Positions 10,727 through 21,424 of a DNA stretch of 64,000 nucleotides are shown piece after piece; positions within the stretch are counted from its first letter, which is position 1; each line of letters begins with the position of its first letter. The notes below the pieces were generated by a model. It searched no databases. It was not told the DNA's origin and worked only from the letters and a program-made list of their open reading frames with translations. The translations under genes and the position numbers were made by a program. This stretch comes from Pythium myriotylum (taxonomy: Eukaryota; Oomycota; Peronosporomycetes; Pythiales; Pythiaceae): contig JALJCQ010000030.1 of assembly GCA_023091665.1 (NCBI GenBank), positions 622,501-686,500 of the forward strand. Reading direction: 5' to 3'.

Positions 10727-11725
10727 ATGGCGACGCCGAGCGGCAAGAAGAGCGAGCGAGCGCGAGGCGCAGCGGACCGCAGTCGAGAGCACGTCAAGGC
10801 GCTTCTGGGCTGTGTGCGGAAGGTTCTTCCCATGTACAAGACGCAGTGGAACCACGTGCTTCGTCTCTATCGCCAAACCCACGCGACGCCAAATGGCCAC
10901 GCGCTTCGACAAGCCGACGCGCTCCGTGGCGAATTCAACCAGCTCTTGAGCCGAGGCATACTGGTTGATGATGCGTTGCGTCCCGAGGAAGTCGCCGAGG
11001 CGTGGGAGATCCAGAGATCCATTGAAGAGCGAGCGGGAATGAAGACGATCAACGACCAGGTCACGACCCGATGCAGCCAACCACAAGCCGAGATTCGTCC
11101 GTCAAGTCCCGTTGGCCGTCCACAGTATGGCGGTGATGGGAGTAGAGGCGACGAGGAGGACGCCCGGGAGCTCGAAGAGAGCCAAGTCGATGATGATGAG
11201 GCAGAGGTAAGCGTTGACGGAATCCACCATGATGTTGTCGCCCATCGTGCGTCGGCAATCGTTAGTACGGCTGGTTTGCCGACTACGCAGTCCCTGGAGT
11301 CCAAGCGCAAAGTGACACGCAAGTCGAGTCAAGGCGATGCAAAGCGCCAGCGCAAGAATATCGAGTCCGTTGTGACGTTGTTCCAGCGTTATCGCATGGC
11401 CACGCATCGTGAAGCGTACCAGGCCGAGCGATTCCTGGCCTTGCAACTCAAGTGTGCTAAAGAGAAACTTGAAGATGAACGACACGAACGCATGCGACTG
11501 CTTCACAAGATTGACGAGCTTGAACGAACCAACGAGAAGGTCTGGCAGCAGAAGGAAATGCTGATCGAGCAGAAATGGGAACTCAAGGAGCTTGTACGCA
11601 AACTTGAGACGGAAAGTAGGCTCTTCCGCCAGCATAACCCGGTGCCACATCGGATTCCACAATTTCCTTACCAGGCGTACCAGCAGCACCGCCCTATGTA
11701 TCAAAGGGAATTTAATACAAGGTGA
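10727..11725 (+). CDS. DUF6818-like Myb/SANT-type protein with C-terminal coiled coil
   Basis: 332 residues from ATG 10727 (MATPSGKKSER); the frame is open further upstream to 10601. Residues about 20-110 (LLGCVRKVLPMYKTQWNHVL…LRGEFNQLLSRG…PEEVAEAWEIQRSIEERAG) have the layout of the oomycete DUF6818 domain: a helix with Trp, an R..F..L core, and a final helix ending in IE.RAG. An acidic linker (DDDEAEV) and a basic patch (KRKVTRKSS…KRQRK) follow. Residues 220-310 are a long Glu/Lys/Arg coiled coil. Nuclear DNA-binding is inferred, not shown. Such genes are often multicopy and near transposons in oomycetes, which matches its place at the edge of the repeat-rich region. Confidence 0.6.
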   Translation: MATPSGKKSERARGAADRSREHVKALLGCVRKVLPMYKTQWNHVLRLYRQTHATPNGHALRQADALRGEFNQLLSRGILVDDALRPEEVAEAWEIQRSIEERAGMKTINDQVTTRCSQPQAEIRPSSPVGRPQYGGDGSRGDEEDARELEESQVDDDEAEVSVDGIHHDVVAHRASAIVSTAGLPTTQSLESKRKVTRKSSQGDAKRQRKNIESVVTLFQRYRMATHREAYQAERFLALQLKCAKEKLEDERHERMRLLHKIDELERTNEKVWQQKEMLIEQKWELKELVRKLETESRLFRQHNPVPHRIPQFPYQAYQQHRPMYQREFNTR

Positions 11726-12690
11726 CCGTATTAAGATGAGGGGTACCAGAGCTATCACCGTGGCCGCGATGGTAACTTGCTGAAGAACATTTGAAGGGCA
11801 CGCCATGTGCCACGTCATGGAGCAGCTAAGGACTTTCAAGCCAGCCCCCAACACGACCCCTACGCGGCAAGCGACAGAACGGACATTCAAACCGTGTGGT
11901 GAGTCGATCCATCATATTTCGGTGTGCTTCAGGCGCACTAGATAGTTTCAGTTTGAGTTTTTGAGTTGGTGCTTCATTGAGTTACGAGGCGCACAAAAAA
12001 GAATCGATTTTGGTTTTCCACGGCTGGGCTGCTGCACTCCCTCTCCATCACCTATGCTCCCAGGAGTTCTGATCCACGCAATACAATCGGCGGATACAAT
12101 CGCTACGAAATAAAGGCATGACACGATATCGATTGTCGTTACAACCAGCCTGTCTCGCCGACACGAGCTTGTCGTTGTTTTTTCTTTTGATTGGCATCCT
12201 CACGCATCCGCGCATCCGCATAAAAGACCCTTGGCAACTTGTCATTCTTCCTCGTGGGAACCTTGATGCGCAGCTGATGCCGTCAGAACCCTCTATCTAC
12301 AACTGCAAGGTATCGAAGAGGAGTTTGATCAGGTCATGCAGGAAACATCGACCCATCTGGAAGATTCCTACTAGTAGGAGCGTTGAGACTTGCGAAAATA
12401 ATCTACCAGTAGTGTGCGAACCGAACACCAACGAGTAAATGGGGTGACCGAAGCGGATTCAACAGCAAGTACGGGCTTGTTCAAATCTTTGAATCTGTGG
12501 GTCGCATTGGTGCAGTGTTGTCAAGTGAGGTTGGCCAGAGGAGGTTCCAAGCGCTTCCTGATTTTTCTTTCTGAAAAAAGATATCTCCAGATCCTGCTGA
12601 AACCAAGACGGAAGCCGAAACATGTCTCATGTGATATATCCGACCTCGTGAGATCCACTTTCCGCAGCAGATCCGAGTTGCCAGTCGTTG
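11726..12690. other. Intergenic stretch, nothing supported
   Basis: About 960 bp with no credible frame, RNA gene or repeat boundary. A motif near 11963 (TTGGTGCTTCATTGAGTTA) partly matches a tandem motif near 15857 upstream of the second small membrane protein gene. The significance is unclear. Confidence 0.4.
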
Positions 12691-12708
12691 CCATTCGAGC
12701 TTTTCCTC
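12691..12708 (+). promoter_or_regulatory. Initiator-like block shared with the paralogous gene
   Basis: CCATTCGAGCTTTTCCTC ends 15 bp before the ATG at 12724. It closely matches the block upstream of the paralogue (15926-15944), in sequence and roughly in distance, and fits the oomycete Inr/FPR core. Confidence 0.45.
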
Positions 12709-12723
12709 GGAGGAAACGCCACC

Positions 12724-13098
12724 ATGCCCTCTAAGCGCTCAAGCAGCTTCGTCAGGTCCACTGATGGCGACCTTTTTGGCGGCCCTTGGTGGATGAAGAT
12801 TCTCCTTTCGCTAGCCATGTGCTTAGGTATCGCCATTACTTGCGCGGTGCTCGCGATGTTGTGCGATTCATACGAAAGACATTGCAAGCGCAAGCGAGGA
12901 GGAGAGAGTGAGACGATTGAAGACCCGAATACTCTAAGTAACAAGGACGAGATCGCGGTCAACTACGAGGCAGTTGGTGACCCACCGAAGCCATTGCCTA
13001 CCGAGTCCATCGAATCAGTGAGCATGCACTTGGCTCCCGTCGTGCACTCCATCAGCAAGCGCTCGCCGAGTGGACGCTTCTTGGATGGTGTTGCGTAG
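12724..13098 (+). CDS. Small single-pass membrane protein, family copy 1
   Basis: 124 residues, no intron. Start MPSKRSSSF with a very good context (GCCACCATG). It has a short Ser-rich N-terminus, one hydrophobic segment (about residues 24-48, ILLSLAMCLGIAITCAVLAML), a basic stop-transfer patch (KRKRGG) and an acidic tail. The last 45 residues match the gene at 15962: GDP.KP..TESI, then LA.V..SISKRS.SGRF.D.VA at the C-terminus. The conserved tail with an SxSKRSxSGRF core looks like a cytoplasmic docking or phosphorylation motif; this is inference. No known family recognised. Upstream lies a shared promoter-like block. Confidence 0.7.
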   Translation: MPSKRSSSFVRSTDGDLFGGPWWMKILLSLAMCLGIAITCAVLAMLCDSYERHCKRKRGGESETIEDPNTLSNKDEIAVNYEAVGDPPKPLPTESIESVSMHLAPVVHSISKRSPSGRFLDGVA

Positions 13099-14438
13099 AG
13101 TTTCCGTTGTTGCAAGAGTCGGATTAGATGACGACAAACACGAAGTTGGGGCGAATGTTTATGTATCTACTGCACCTCTCGCTCGTTCTGTACATCTTGG
13201 CATTGCGCAAGAGCAGCTTTTTAATCTTGTGCTTATTTGATCCCACCATTGCTCTCAACAATGTTGTAGTATCGAACTCATATCCTCATCTCGGTACATG
13301 AGTTAAGGTGCGTCAATTTTAGATCTGGGTTCTGAGGGTGCTTGCAGCAAACATTATTTTCTTTTCAAAGTGCAATTTCCGATGGCTACACTGATTGGAG
13401 CCGTCGTCACCGCAAGAGGAATGTTAATTAAGAGTCAACGCAGTCTTGGCTTGTATTTACAGCAATACTGACGCTTCATACTTTGCCCTAACCAGCTTTT
13501 CGTGCACCTTGATCGCTATCCAGCTTGCATCAGAAACTCGGTACGTTCTGGTCATCCCATTAGCTGTTACACGACAATTGCAGCAACTGACATCCACCTA
13601 TCCCAATCATACATTCGGCTACTGAATGGTAGCTTGATTAAGAGTCAGGCGTTGGCGAAGCGCCACAACGCCGCCAGGACGATAGAAAGCTAATCAAGAT
13701 TCCCCATGCGAACAGCAATGCAGCTTCCTTACACGGGGAGGACAGCAGGATCAGTGATCAGCGAGTCAGTGCAATAATAGCGCTCGTCCCCCTCAGATCT
13801 TTCCAATCCTCCATATGGCGCCCTCTGTCTTGCAGCCAGCATCCGACCTGTGATGGGATGGACTCCATCCCAACCAAACCTCATCCATTCTTAAACGCGT
13901 CCTCGCTCCGATAGCCTCGGAAAGCCCGTCTCAGAGAGCTTGTCCTGGCTGAGAACGCTCAAGTCCACAATAATCTCCTGCCGTACCATCCTGCACGGGA
14001 ACCGAATGGTGGGTCTTGTGGCATCGTGATGCCCGCACAGGTCTTCGCATCAAGCGCTCCGGTCGCCACGCCCTGTCTCACCCGTGTTGGCCATTCTCAA
14101 AAGCGTCAGCCAACAAAACTCAGCAATTGTCTCCACTTGAGACGGCTCAACTGGCTCTCCCGTTAGGAGCTTGAAGATCAATCTCCACGATCAAGTTGAT
14201 CACGTTGGAGTTCCGCTGAATTCCCGACTGTACGTCTCAAGGTATAGAAACTATCCGGTTCATCCACTGTCCGTGTGAGCCTCCAGTATGGAGCAGGATG
14301 TACTCCGCTCGATGCCATTGGAAGTTTCCAGTTGATTACGCTTATCGGTGGATCGAAAAAAGGAAGTGGAGTCACAGATGCGCCCACCTCGCTTCATTCG
14401 ACAACTCGACTGGAACCCGATCAACTGCTCTTCTCACC
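13099..14438. other. Intergenic stretch, nothing supported
   Basis: About 1.3 kb. Short open frames here (for example 13502-13693) lack codon structure or homology. An initiator-like TTCATTCG occurs at 14393-14400, about 40 bp before the GH16 start. Confidence 0.4.
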
Positions 14439-15426
14439 ATGTGGTCGTCAGCCCTCGTGCTCGCGCTCACCTCGCTGCACGTGAATGTGCTTGTTGCCAG
14501 CGAGATCGTGATTCCCTCCGACTGTTTCGCCTCGCAGAGCAAGTTTGACTCGATCTTCAACTACCATTATCCATGGGGCACCGATCACAATGGCGGCGCG
14601 CGCATGAGCACGAGTCAAGTCAATATGTCGGGTGGGACACTCACCCTGACGGCGACCAAAGTCACAGGGCAAAAGCCGGCAGTGCAAGGCGGCAAGACCA
14701 TCCCGATCAACTACTTATCTGGTACCGTGCATGCGAAGCAGCACTTCACGGTCGAGAAAGGAGGTGGCTATGACTTCTCGGGCGAGTTCCAGGCAACCAC
14801 AACTAAGGGAACGTGGCCTGCATTCTGGCTCACAGCCGTAGTTGGCTGGCCACCAGAGATCGACATGGCCGAGTGGAAAGGTTCAGGGAAGATCTCCTTC
14901 AACACTTTTAACACGAGCTCTATTGTCGCGGCGAAGGACGTCCCGTACCCGGATCCAGGCAGCTTCCACAAGATCAAGAGCGAACTTCGCGATGTGAACG
15001 GCGTCGATGTGGAAGTGAAGTTCTACATGGATGGGAAGCTCGTGACGACTCAGGTTGGCAAGGATTTTGTAGGCAAGGCGTTCTGGCTGTAAGTCTGCTT
15101 TCCGTTTCAACCAACTCACAGTATTCTTGACGGGTTTGCTTTTGGTGCTAAACAGGATTATCAACTTGCAGATGGAAGGATCGTCGGGACAGCCCGGCCC
15201 TACCAGTGGTAAGTTTTATGTCTGCAGAAAGCGTGCTGATACATGGAATCTTATTCCTTACTGCTCCAACGCAGACACGCACTATTCGGTGCGAAACCTT
15301 GAGGTTATCAGCTACAACGACAACAAAGCAGCATCGACATCAACGGCTCCTGCTCCTGCACCAGCGCTTGCTGTTGTTCAACATGCCAAAGAGTCGGGTC
15401 CTGGTGTCGTCAAACCAGCTCATTAG
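14439..15426 (+). CDS. Secreted GH16-family beta-glucanase-like protein, three exons
   Basis: 284 residues. Exons 14439-15088, 15156-15208 and 15275-15426; both introns (67 and 66 nt) have GTAAGT donors and CAG acceptors and keep the frame. The first about 22 residues (MWSSALVLALTSLHVNVLVAS) are a signal peptide. The catalytic GH16 block is intact, with WPAFWL followed by PPEIDMAEW (nucleophile Glu and acid/base Glu of ExDxxE). Beta strands follow to RNLEVISY. The end is an Ala/Pro/Ser/Thr-rich linker-like tail. The expected substrate is a beta-1,3 or mixed-linked glucan, in the organism's own wall or elsewhere. It lies between two copies of the small membrane protein family on the same strand. 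Confidence 0.85.
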
Positions 15427-15925
15427 GTCGAACCGTCAAAGACCGGTCCCTGCCACGAAACCTATGGGAAAATGATGGCAATCTTGCTACATTTGGTGTT
15501 GCGTACACACAATCTCGCTTTGTGTTGCACCCAAATGACAAGTACAATTGATAACCGATATTTTTCTAGCTCATGTACACAAACTTCTTCGCTGTGATCC
15601 ATCCTCCCAGACTCTCGCAGCTCGTAGATTCCTCGACGACGAGGGCAACTGCGGCAACACCACCCACTGCGAACGGCATTCGCGTTCTCACAAGTCAGGA
15701 TCAGACCGGAGGTGGGAGCGAGGCAGAGCTGCACCACAAATCCTCCTTATCCGGTTCGAGTTCTTGGTGATGGACGTGAGGTGGTGTGAAATCGAAGAAA
15801 GAGAAATCTCTTTTACCCCCTAGCCCAGCCTTGATTTGAATCCACCAAAAAATTAACTGGTGCTTCATGAGTTGATGCTTCCTGAGTTGTAAACCCAACC
15901 GAGGAAGTGGGGCAGCCACTGCGTC
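15427..15925. other. Intergenic stretch, weak repeat only
   Basis: About 500 bp without a gene. At about 15857-15888 a 15-16 bp unit (TGCTTCATGAGTTGA / TGCTTCCTGAGTTGT) occurs twice in tandem; a related unit lies near 11963. It could be a regulatory motif or a repeat fragment. Confidence 0.35.
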
Positions 15926-15944
15926 TCATTCCAGCTTTCTCTTC
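15926..15944 (+). promoter_or_regulatory. Inr/FPR-like core promoter of small membrane protein copy 2
   Basis: TCATTCCAGCTTTCTCTTC ends 17 bp before the ATG at 15962 and is the best match in the window to the oomycete initiator plus flanking promoter region. It matches the block before copy 1 at most positions. Confidence 0.5.
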
Positions 15945-15961
15945 ACAGCACCCAAGCCACG

Positions 15962-16339
15962 ATGCCATCTGCACTATCTCGGTCTTCTTCTTTCATCTCC
16001 TCCGCCGCCGGAGGAGACGTGTCATGGGGGAACCTCCTCATAGTGCTAGGCGTTTGTGCCGGTGTCTTTGTCGGTTTCGCCGTGTATCGCCTGCTTCGAG
16101 AACCCTGCCAGAGCCAACCACACCACACGCGACGTGGAGAAGACCAGAGTGGGGACGCGGAAACTCCGAAGACTGCGAGCGGCGAGACCGAGGTCGCAGC
16201 CGACTACGTCGTGGCTGGCGACCCATCCAAGCCACCAACGACTGAGTCGATTGCACCAGCCGATGTGCGTTTGGCAGCAGTCGGGCGATCGATTAGCAAG
16301 CGTTCGGCGAGTGGACGATTCTACGATATAGTCGCGTAG
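15962..16339 (+). CDS. Small single-pass membrane protein, family copy 2
   Basis: 125 residues, no intron. Start MPSALSRSSSF, parallel to copy 1 (MPS…SSSF). One hydrophobic segment (WGNLLIVLGVCAGVFVGFAV, about residues 22-44) is followed by Arg/His, then an acidic and Thr-rich stretch. The tail A.DY…GDPSKPPTTESI…SISKRSASGRFYDIVA aligns residue by residue with copy 1. The identical architecture and shared promoter block show a local duplication. Topology with the tail in the cytoplasm is likely from the positive residues after the helix. Function unknown. Confidence 0.7.
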   Translation: MPSALSRSSSFISSAAGGDVSWGNLLIVLGVCAGVFVGFAVYRLLREPCQSQPHHTRRGEDQSGDAETPKTASGETEVAADYVVAGDPSKPPTTESIAPADVRLAAVGRSISKRSASGRFYDIVA

Positions 16340-18057
16340 AGACTATTCTTCTCAGGACACAGACCTACCGCAAGGTTTACAATAGGACCGTTGATAGCAA
16401 TTTTGCGAATGTAGCAGCGGTTGTTCCTCCTCGCGGCATCATGGATTTCTTAGCGCAGTCAGGTTGGCGCACTGCGGCATGTGTCTCGCATACTGCGTCG
16501 AATCTGAACGCCGTCAAATGCCGAGTCGGATTCGCAGAACTATGGGTGTCACGCGGCTGTGATCAGCTTGCACGACCTCCAGTAACCGATGGGCATATCT
16601 CGTTCCGAGTGGTCTCCAATCTGGATCCGTTGATCTGACACTGATCAATTGCTGGGGGTTCAACTGATTTCCATTTGTGAGGACTTCTCGGTCTGCTACT
16701 CCAACACACTACGATACATCTAGTTTACATGTGCTATGTAGCGCGTGAAGAACACACAGACCCCATGGTTAAGTAAGAGAGAATTTGAGTGTGGACGCTA
16801 AGGCGGTGAGCTGGGAGCTCAGATCTTGATCTTTTTCGGGGTGTCATGCAGTGCGTTGGATCGCTTTGATGTGGTCGACGACCAAGCGAATATCGCGCTC
16901 GACCAATACGACACTGATCAATTGCTGTACGCTGGTACCGGTGCTATCAATAAATCTTTGAAAGGATACGGTCGCTGCTGATAAAGCGCTGTGGGCTCAT
17001 GAACCTCACCGATCAAATCCTATGCGGCCCCCAACTCAACCAACAACCAAGCTGAGTAGGAGGGCCTTCTGACTGGGCTGGCAGCAGCCCAATCAACACC
17101 ACTGGACCCCCCTAACGGTTATTGGCGATAGTATGCTCATCATTCGACAGATGCAAGCTTATCGAGCTCCTCTCAAGAAGACCCTCCGGACCAAATGCGC
17201 GCGGGCACGACGACTCACGGACTCACTTGGCGTCACCCACTGGATGCGTCACCCCAGGCCGCCAATCGCATGGCGGACGCTGCAGCCAATCTGGCAATGG
17301 GCACCGCCCAAAGCAATCACGTGTCACACCCCACAATAAGAGCAGGCCATTCAGCCATCGTCGACTTTCTTGACGGCGATCTCACGCATTGGAGGCGAGA
17401 ACTCGCCTCGTAATCCACGCACTAAGCTGGCAATAGGTTTCTAAATGAGCAAACCGATAGGCCTCACCAAAACCTAATCGATCAAACGGCAGAGTTCGTC
17501 CAAAAAACGGCGAAATGATATGCCCTGTGTTCCCTCACCATATTGATACTTTAAGCGGATTTTGCCAACAGAGAGAGGACTCCTCAGGACTCTTTAGTGT
17601 GTCTGAAAGCCTCATTAGCTGTTGTCTCCCATCTATCTGGTTCTTGTTCCTGAAGAGTACGTACAATGGCCCACGGAGATTGATCTCGCGAACGAACCAA
17701 CGTTTGCAAATGGCTCAAACCACCGCTAATAGTAGTACGAATGCTAGACAGCCAAGACACATCGCTCTTCCTTGTCCTCGCTTGACTCCGATCCAGGAAG
17801 CGGGATCATCTCAAGGCCAAGATTGAAATAAAAGGCTGTGTTCCCTTCATGCACTTATGAATCTAGTCACTGGACAGGGTAGTCGCGCGCACGATTAAAT
17901 CCGTGGACCGTGCATGCTGGGACTGCGGGATCTCGCTAATCCTCCACACAAATGTTGGACATTCCATTTCTTCGATAAATATCACACGAAGGGATCAGCA
18001 GCCTCCTCCGCTGCTGTGATTTTGATCCATATGGACTGCGGTGGCTATTCGTGCAGA
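16340..18057. other. Long intergenic stretch, nothing supported
   Basis: About 1.7 kb of apparently non-coding or decayed sequence. An 18-bp direct repeat (GACACTGATCAATTGCTG) occurs at 16637-16654 and 16910-16927. Several short frames between 17100 and 17830 have no recognisable content. Confidence 0.4.
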
Positions 18058-18431
18058 ATGCCAAAGCGAGTCATTCCAGAATTTCCCGTGGGAATGTCCG
18101 ATTGGTACACACGTTGGCTCGACAAAAATTGGCATCCGACGACGCTGGAGCGAATCCTTGTCTGGATCGGCTCCTTGTTTGCCTTTGCTATCCTCTTTTT
18201 CTGCTGCTGGTTGGGCTGCGCCTTTTGCGAAAAGCGATGACACGGACAAGGCCAAGGACGAAGCAGAAGCCGAAGTCGACACCTCGATCGAGGTCACGAC
18301 TAGCTACGTGGATGGTGGATACGACGGTGCTGGGGCGAGACCTCTCGGGCCCCAGTGGGTAGAGCCAGTGGATGCGCCTTATGCTGTGATAAATAATGGA
18401 TCACCCAACAGGCGATTCCACGCCAGTGCCA
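18058..18431 (+). pseudogene. Small single-pass membrane protein, family copy 3, frameshifted and truncated
   Basis: From ATG 18058 (MPKRVIPEF) the frame reads through one strong hydrophobic segment (LERILVWIGSLFAFAILFFCCW) and stops at 18238-18240. The next frame (n+1) continues with an acidic segment (DDTDKAKDEAEAEVD) and a tail ending in SPNRRF plus five residues, the same layout as SPSGRF plus five residues in copy 1. An extra base near the A4 run at 18231-18235 would explain the break, as no short intron fits. The copia LTR begins within a few bases of where the stop codon should be. Either a pseudogene or a base error plus a 3' insertion. Confidence 0.55.
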
Positions 18432-18740
18432 TGTTGGGGAATGTTAAAGGTACGAGGGAGCGATTGACTTGAGCAGAAGGGAGTAAAACGAGAAGTGTAT
18501 TTAGAGAGTAGAGAGAAAAGAGGGAGAGAGAGCGAAGAGAGAACAGGGGCTCATTAGGAGTCCATGATTCTAGGGGAGCGGTACGAGGAGAACTGAATAG
18601 GAATCCACACCTATCCCTCCATGGGTCCAAACAGTAGTAGTAATATCAATCAGAAATAATAGGTTCTGGTATAGATAGAAGAACATCCGATATAGGTTTT
18701 AGGAGAGGATAAATTGTGACACACTGATACATCATCAACA
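18432..18740 (-). repeat. Likely 3' LTR of the copia element (minus orientation)
   Basis: On the minus strand a purine-rich tract (ACAGGGAGGC) ends at 18741 and is followed by TGTTGATGATG, a typical copia LTR start. The other end is CAACA at 18436-18432 (or TAACA at 18446-18442), giving TG…CA ends. About 300 bp, right for a copia LTR. No second copy in the window, so the ends are inferred. Confidence 0.5.
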
Positions 18741-19181
18741 GCCTCCCTGTCTCTGTTGTGTCATATTTCAGGTTTTCTAGCAGACGGTTTCTGAATATTC
18801 CATAAATGGTGGGATAGTGCAGCTGTTCGAAATTAGTGACCGAACGCGACGATTTCCAGACCTGGTCTTGAAGGACGCGTAGCGAAAAAGTGCGTAGTAT
18901 CGATTTTCCTGAAAATTCGCATGCTAATAGCTTGGCAGACGTTCCTTTGATTTGACCGCTTAAAAAATACGGCACGAAATCAGTTCATGGCGAAATGGGA
19001 ACGTCAAAACAGTGAAACCGCTTCAAACTATGTCACTTTACTGAAACCGGTGACATGTGCGTTCCGTGTCACTGCCGAATATCTGCGACTAGCGAAATAA
19101 TACTGGAATGAAATTATCCAAAAAAAGGCATTTTAGGAATATTTATTGGTAATATACATGCGTATTTCATTGTTTAACCTT

Positions 19182-20345
19182 CTAGATATTCTTTTTAGCC
19201 ATGTCTCTCCGGAGTATTTGGTTCCTAAGGTACAAGAACTGTGGCTTTGATAGAGGCTTGGTGAAAATGTCGGCAACCATTTCAGTTGTCTTGCAGTATT
19301 CAATCGCAATGACCTTTCTCTCGGTCTTTTCTTGCACAAAGTGGTATCGTATGTCAATGTGTTTTGATCGACCATGTCGTTCTGGGTTGTTGGCAAGTTT
19401 AACACAGCTTTGATTGTCTTCAAACACAGTAATTGGACCGTGTTGAGCTAGATCCATCTCATTTAAAAGGTGTCTAAGGAAGAGCACCTCCTGCACACAG
19501 TGACAGAGAGCAATATATTCAGCTTCTGTGGTGGATAGTACTACTGTGTGATGCTTACGCGACAGCCAAGATATTGGACTGTTGCAGAACAGAGCGATGT
19601 AGCCACCGACAGAGCGTCTTGTGTTCGCACAGTTCGCATAATCTGCGTCTGAATAAGCACTCAAGTATCGCTTGCTGTGCATGAGATGCATATTGGAGCG
19701 ACCACCAAGGACGATGCCGAGAGATGTGGTCCCCTTGAGGTATTTGAGACCTCGCTTTACTGCTTCCCAGTGAGGTAGCCCAGGATTAGAGCAGAACTGA
19801 CTCACTTCGCGAAGAAAGTTTGCTAGATCTGGGCGAGTCCCCGTCATTAGGTACATGAAACTACCAACGGCCTCCCGGTAAGGGATATTTGACATTCGGT
19901 TCACATCCTCTGGAGTACTAGGACTCATATCCTTGCTTAGCTTGACACTGGGGTCAAGTGGCATAGCCACAGGATTTGCACTCGCATGGTTGAAGCGATC
20001 AAGAATGGTTTCTGCATATTTTGTCTGATGCAAAGTAATTGTTCTATTGTTACGGTTGCGAATTATTGACCAGCCAAGCAAATATGTTGCCTCCCCCAAA
20101 TCTGACATCTTAAATCGTTTATGAAGTGCAGATTTGATCTTATTGATCGTGGTTAGCTTGGATGCCAGGAGTAATAGGTCATCCACATAGCTGCAACGTA
20201 TAAAAGGTCTCCATCAAAGCTTCCTATGAAGACGCATCGGTCTTTGACAAGGCGTCGAAAACCTAAGCCAGCGAGGAACTCACACAGCGTCTCATACCAG
20301 ACGCGAGGGGCTTGTTTGAGTCCATAGAGACTCTTGTTTAGTTTG
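19182..20345 (-). pseudogene. Copia Pol fragment: RT palm C-terminus and RNase H
   Basis: The 20345-20190 part reads the copia block SLYGLKQAPRVWYETL. A one-base frameshift just before the YVDD catalytic motif (about 20190) moves into the frame that stops at 19182-19184. After that come LGWSIIRN, PYREAVGSFMYLM, the RNase H start YSDADYANC, STTEAEY and DNQSC, and the copia C-terminal block H…IRYHFVQE…TKPL. The RNase H acidic residues (D, E, D) are visible. The enzyme is broken by the frameshift and by loss of its N-terminal part. Confidence 0.85.
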
Positions 20346-21403
20346 TGTGATGAAGCCGCTGGTCAAAATCCCTCCGGGGATGTCGGTTAAGACCGCCTCC
20401 ATCGGGACCGCGGTTCGGTCCGGGCCTCTGTGCGGAATGATGGTAATGAGTGATGGTCACTCCCAGGACCCCCCGGGGGGCGAACACCCTGGGGCGAAGG
20501 TACTCGGCTGTGACCTTTCAGGTATAGCCGGGTTGGGTTCAGACCCGTTCGCATGTTTACATATTAGGCCTGTAGAGGTAGTTTATTAGACAGTTGAATC
20601 AGAGCAACTGATCCGAGGGGTTGCACCCTAGGATCTATTATGGATTACAGGGAGCCGACCCCGGGAAGGGTCGCGCTCAAAGGCCGCCCAAGGGGGATCC
20701 CTTGGAGAAAGCGACCGCCGCTAGTATCTAGAAAGAATATCTAATAAGACTCTCCATTTTGCCTCGATCTGCACAAGCGCCTTTCCTGCCGGTGTCGGCT
20801 CATCCAACTATACCATCGCAGTGACCCAGGGTACTGGGTAGCGATCGGCGACTTACCAAGGTAACCGATTAGCGTAGCTGCGTGTGGTGTATTTGTGTGT
20901 GTCGGGTTCCTGGGGGCGAGACGCTTAGACCGAGTGTCAAAGTGTTGTAGCACCCTTTCCCCTGAACTATTTACCTGGGATATTGGCTCACGCCAGATCC
21001 TTGGTATTCCATATTTGCATATTCCCGGTATTGCGATTAGAGGACTTTTCCCTGGTTGGAACTGCTCCTAGAAAGTGTACCAAAAGACTGTCACTAGTGC
21101 TTTACCGTTATCGGTCGGTTCGCCTAGAGACACCCCCGGGAAGTTTCTGCCCCGGGGTACAGCCTGAAACCCTTTGTCTCAGTACATTGGGGAATAAGGT
21201 ATCTGATTGCCTGAGTGTGTACTATTATTAGTTACTACTCACTACGCCTGTGTGATTTCTTCGCACGGACCCTTGCTCGGCGCATCCGATACGTAGCTTC
21301 GAAGAGCTGCTTAAGGATACACAACGTGAGGGAGGGTGGTGTATTAATTCTATTAATTCACTATCACCCTAGGCTCCGCAAACTGGCCACCCACTTCATC
21401 ACA
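20346..21403 (+). repeat. Left LTR of the Ty3/gypsy element (1058 bp)
   Basis: Starts TGTGATGAAG and ends CTTCATCACA, a perfect 10-bp terminal inverted repeat with TG…CA ends. By eye it differs from the right copy by one base (A/T near 21031: GCATATTCCC here, GCATTTTCCC in the right copy). It lies directly against the broken copia element. Confidence 0.97.
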
Positions 21404-21424
21404 ACTGGTGCGTATGCCAGGAGC
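21404..21424 (+). other. Presumed primer-binding site
   Basis: Two bases after the LTR end, TGGTGCGTATGCCAGGA starts with the TGG expected for pairing with a tRNA 3' CCA end. The matching tRNA was not identified. The first gag ATG (21414) is inside this segment. Confidence 0.45.

Larger units (their letters stand above)
18432..20345 (-). mobile_element. Truncated Ty1/copia retrotransposon
   Basis: Consists of the 3' part of a copia element on the minus strand: the end of reverse transcriptase and RNase H (20345-19182), about 440 bp of 3' noncoding sequence, a polypurine tract and a putative 3' LTR. The 5' part (gag, protease, integrase, most of RT, 5' LTR) is missing. Its upstream end is cut exactly at the left LTR of the gypsy element. 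The other half does not reappear on the far side of that element. Confidence 0.8.

Noticed and set aside
14439..15426. GH16 protein as a pathogen effector of RXLR or CRN type
   Set aside because: No RXLR or LXLFLAK motif after the signal; the catalytic GH16 motif explains it.
16637..16927. 18-bp direct repeat as a transposon footprint
   Set aside because: Only two short copies and no terminal repeats or target duplication; could be chance in 1.7 kb of decayed sequence.
18432..18740. Calling the copia LTR ends firmly
   Set aside because: Only one LTR in the window, so the ends rest on TG…CA and the purine tract; two possible outer ends (18432 and 18442).
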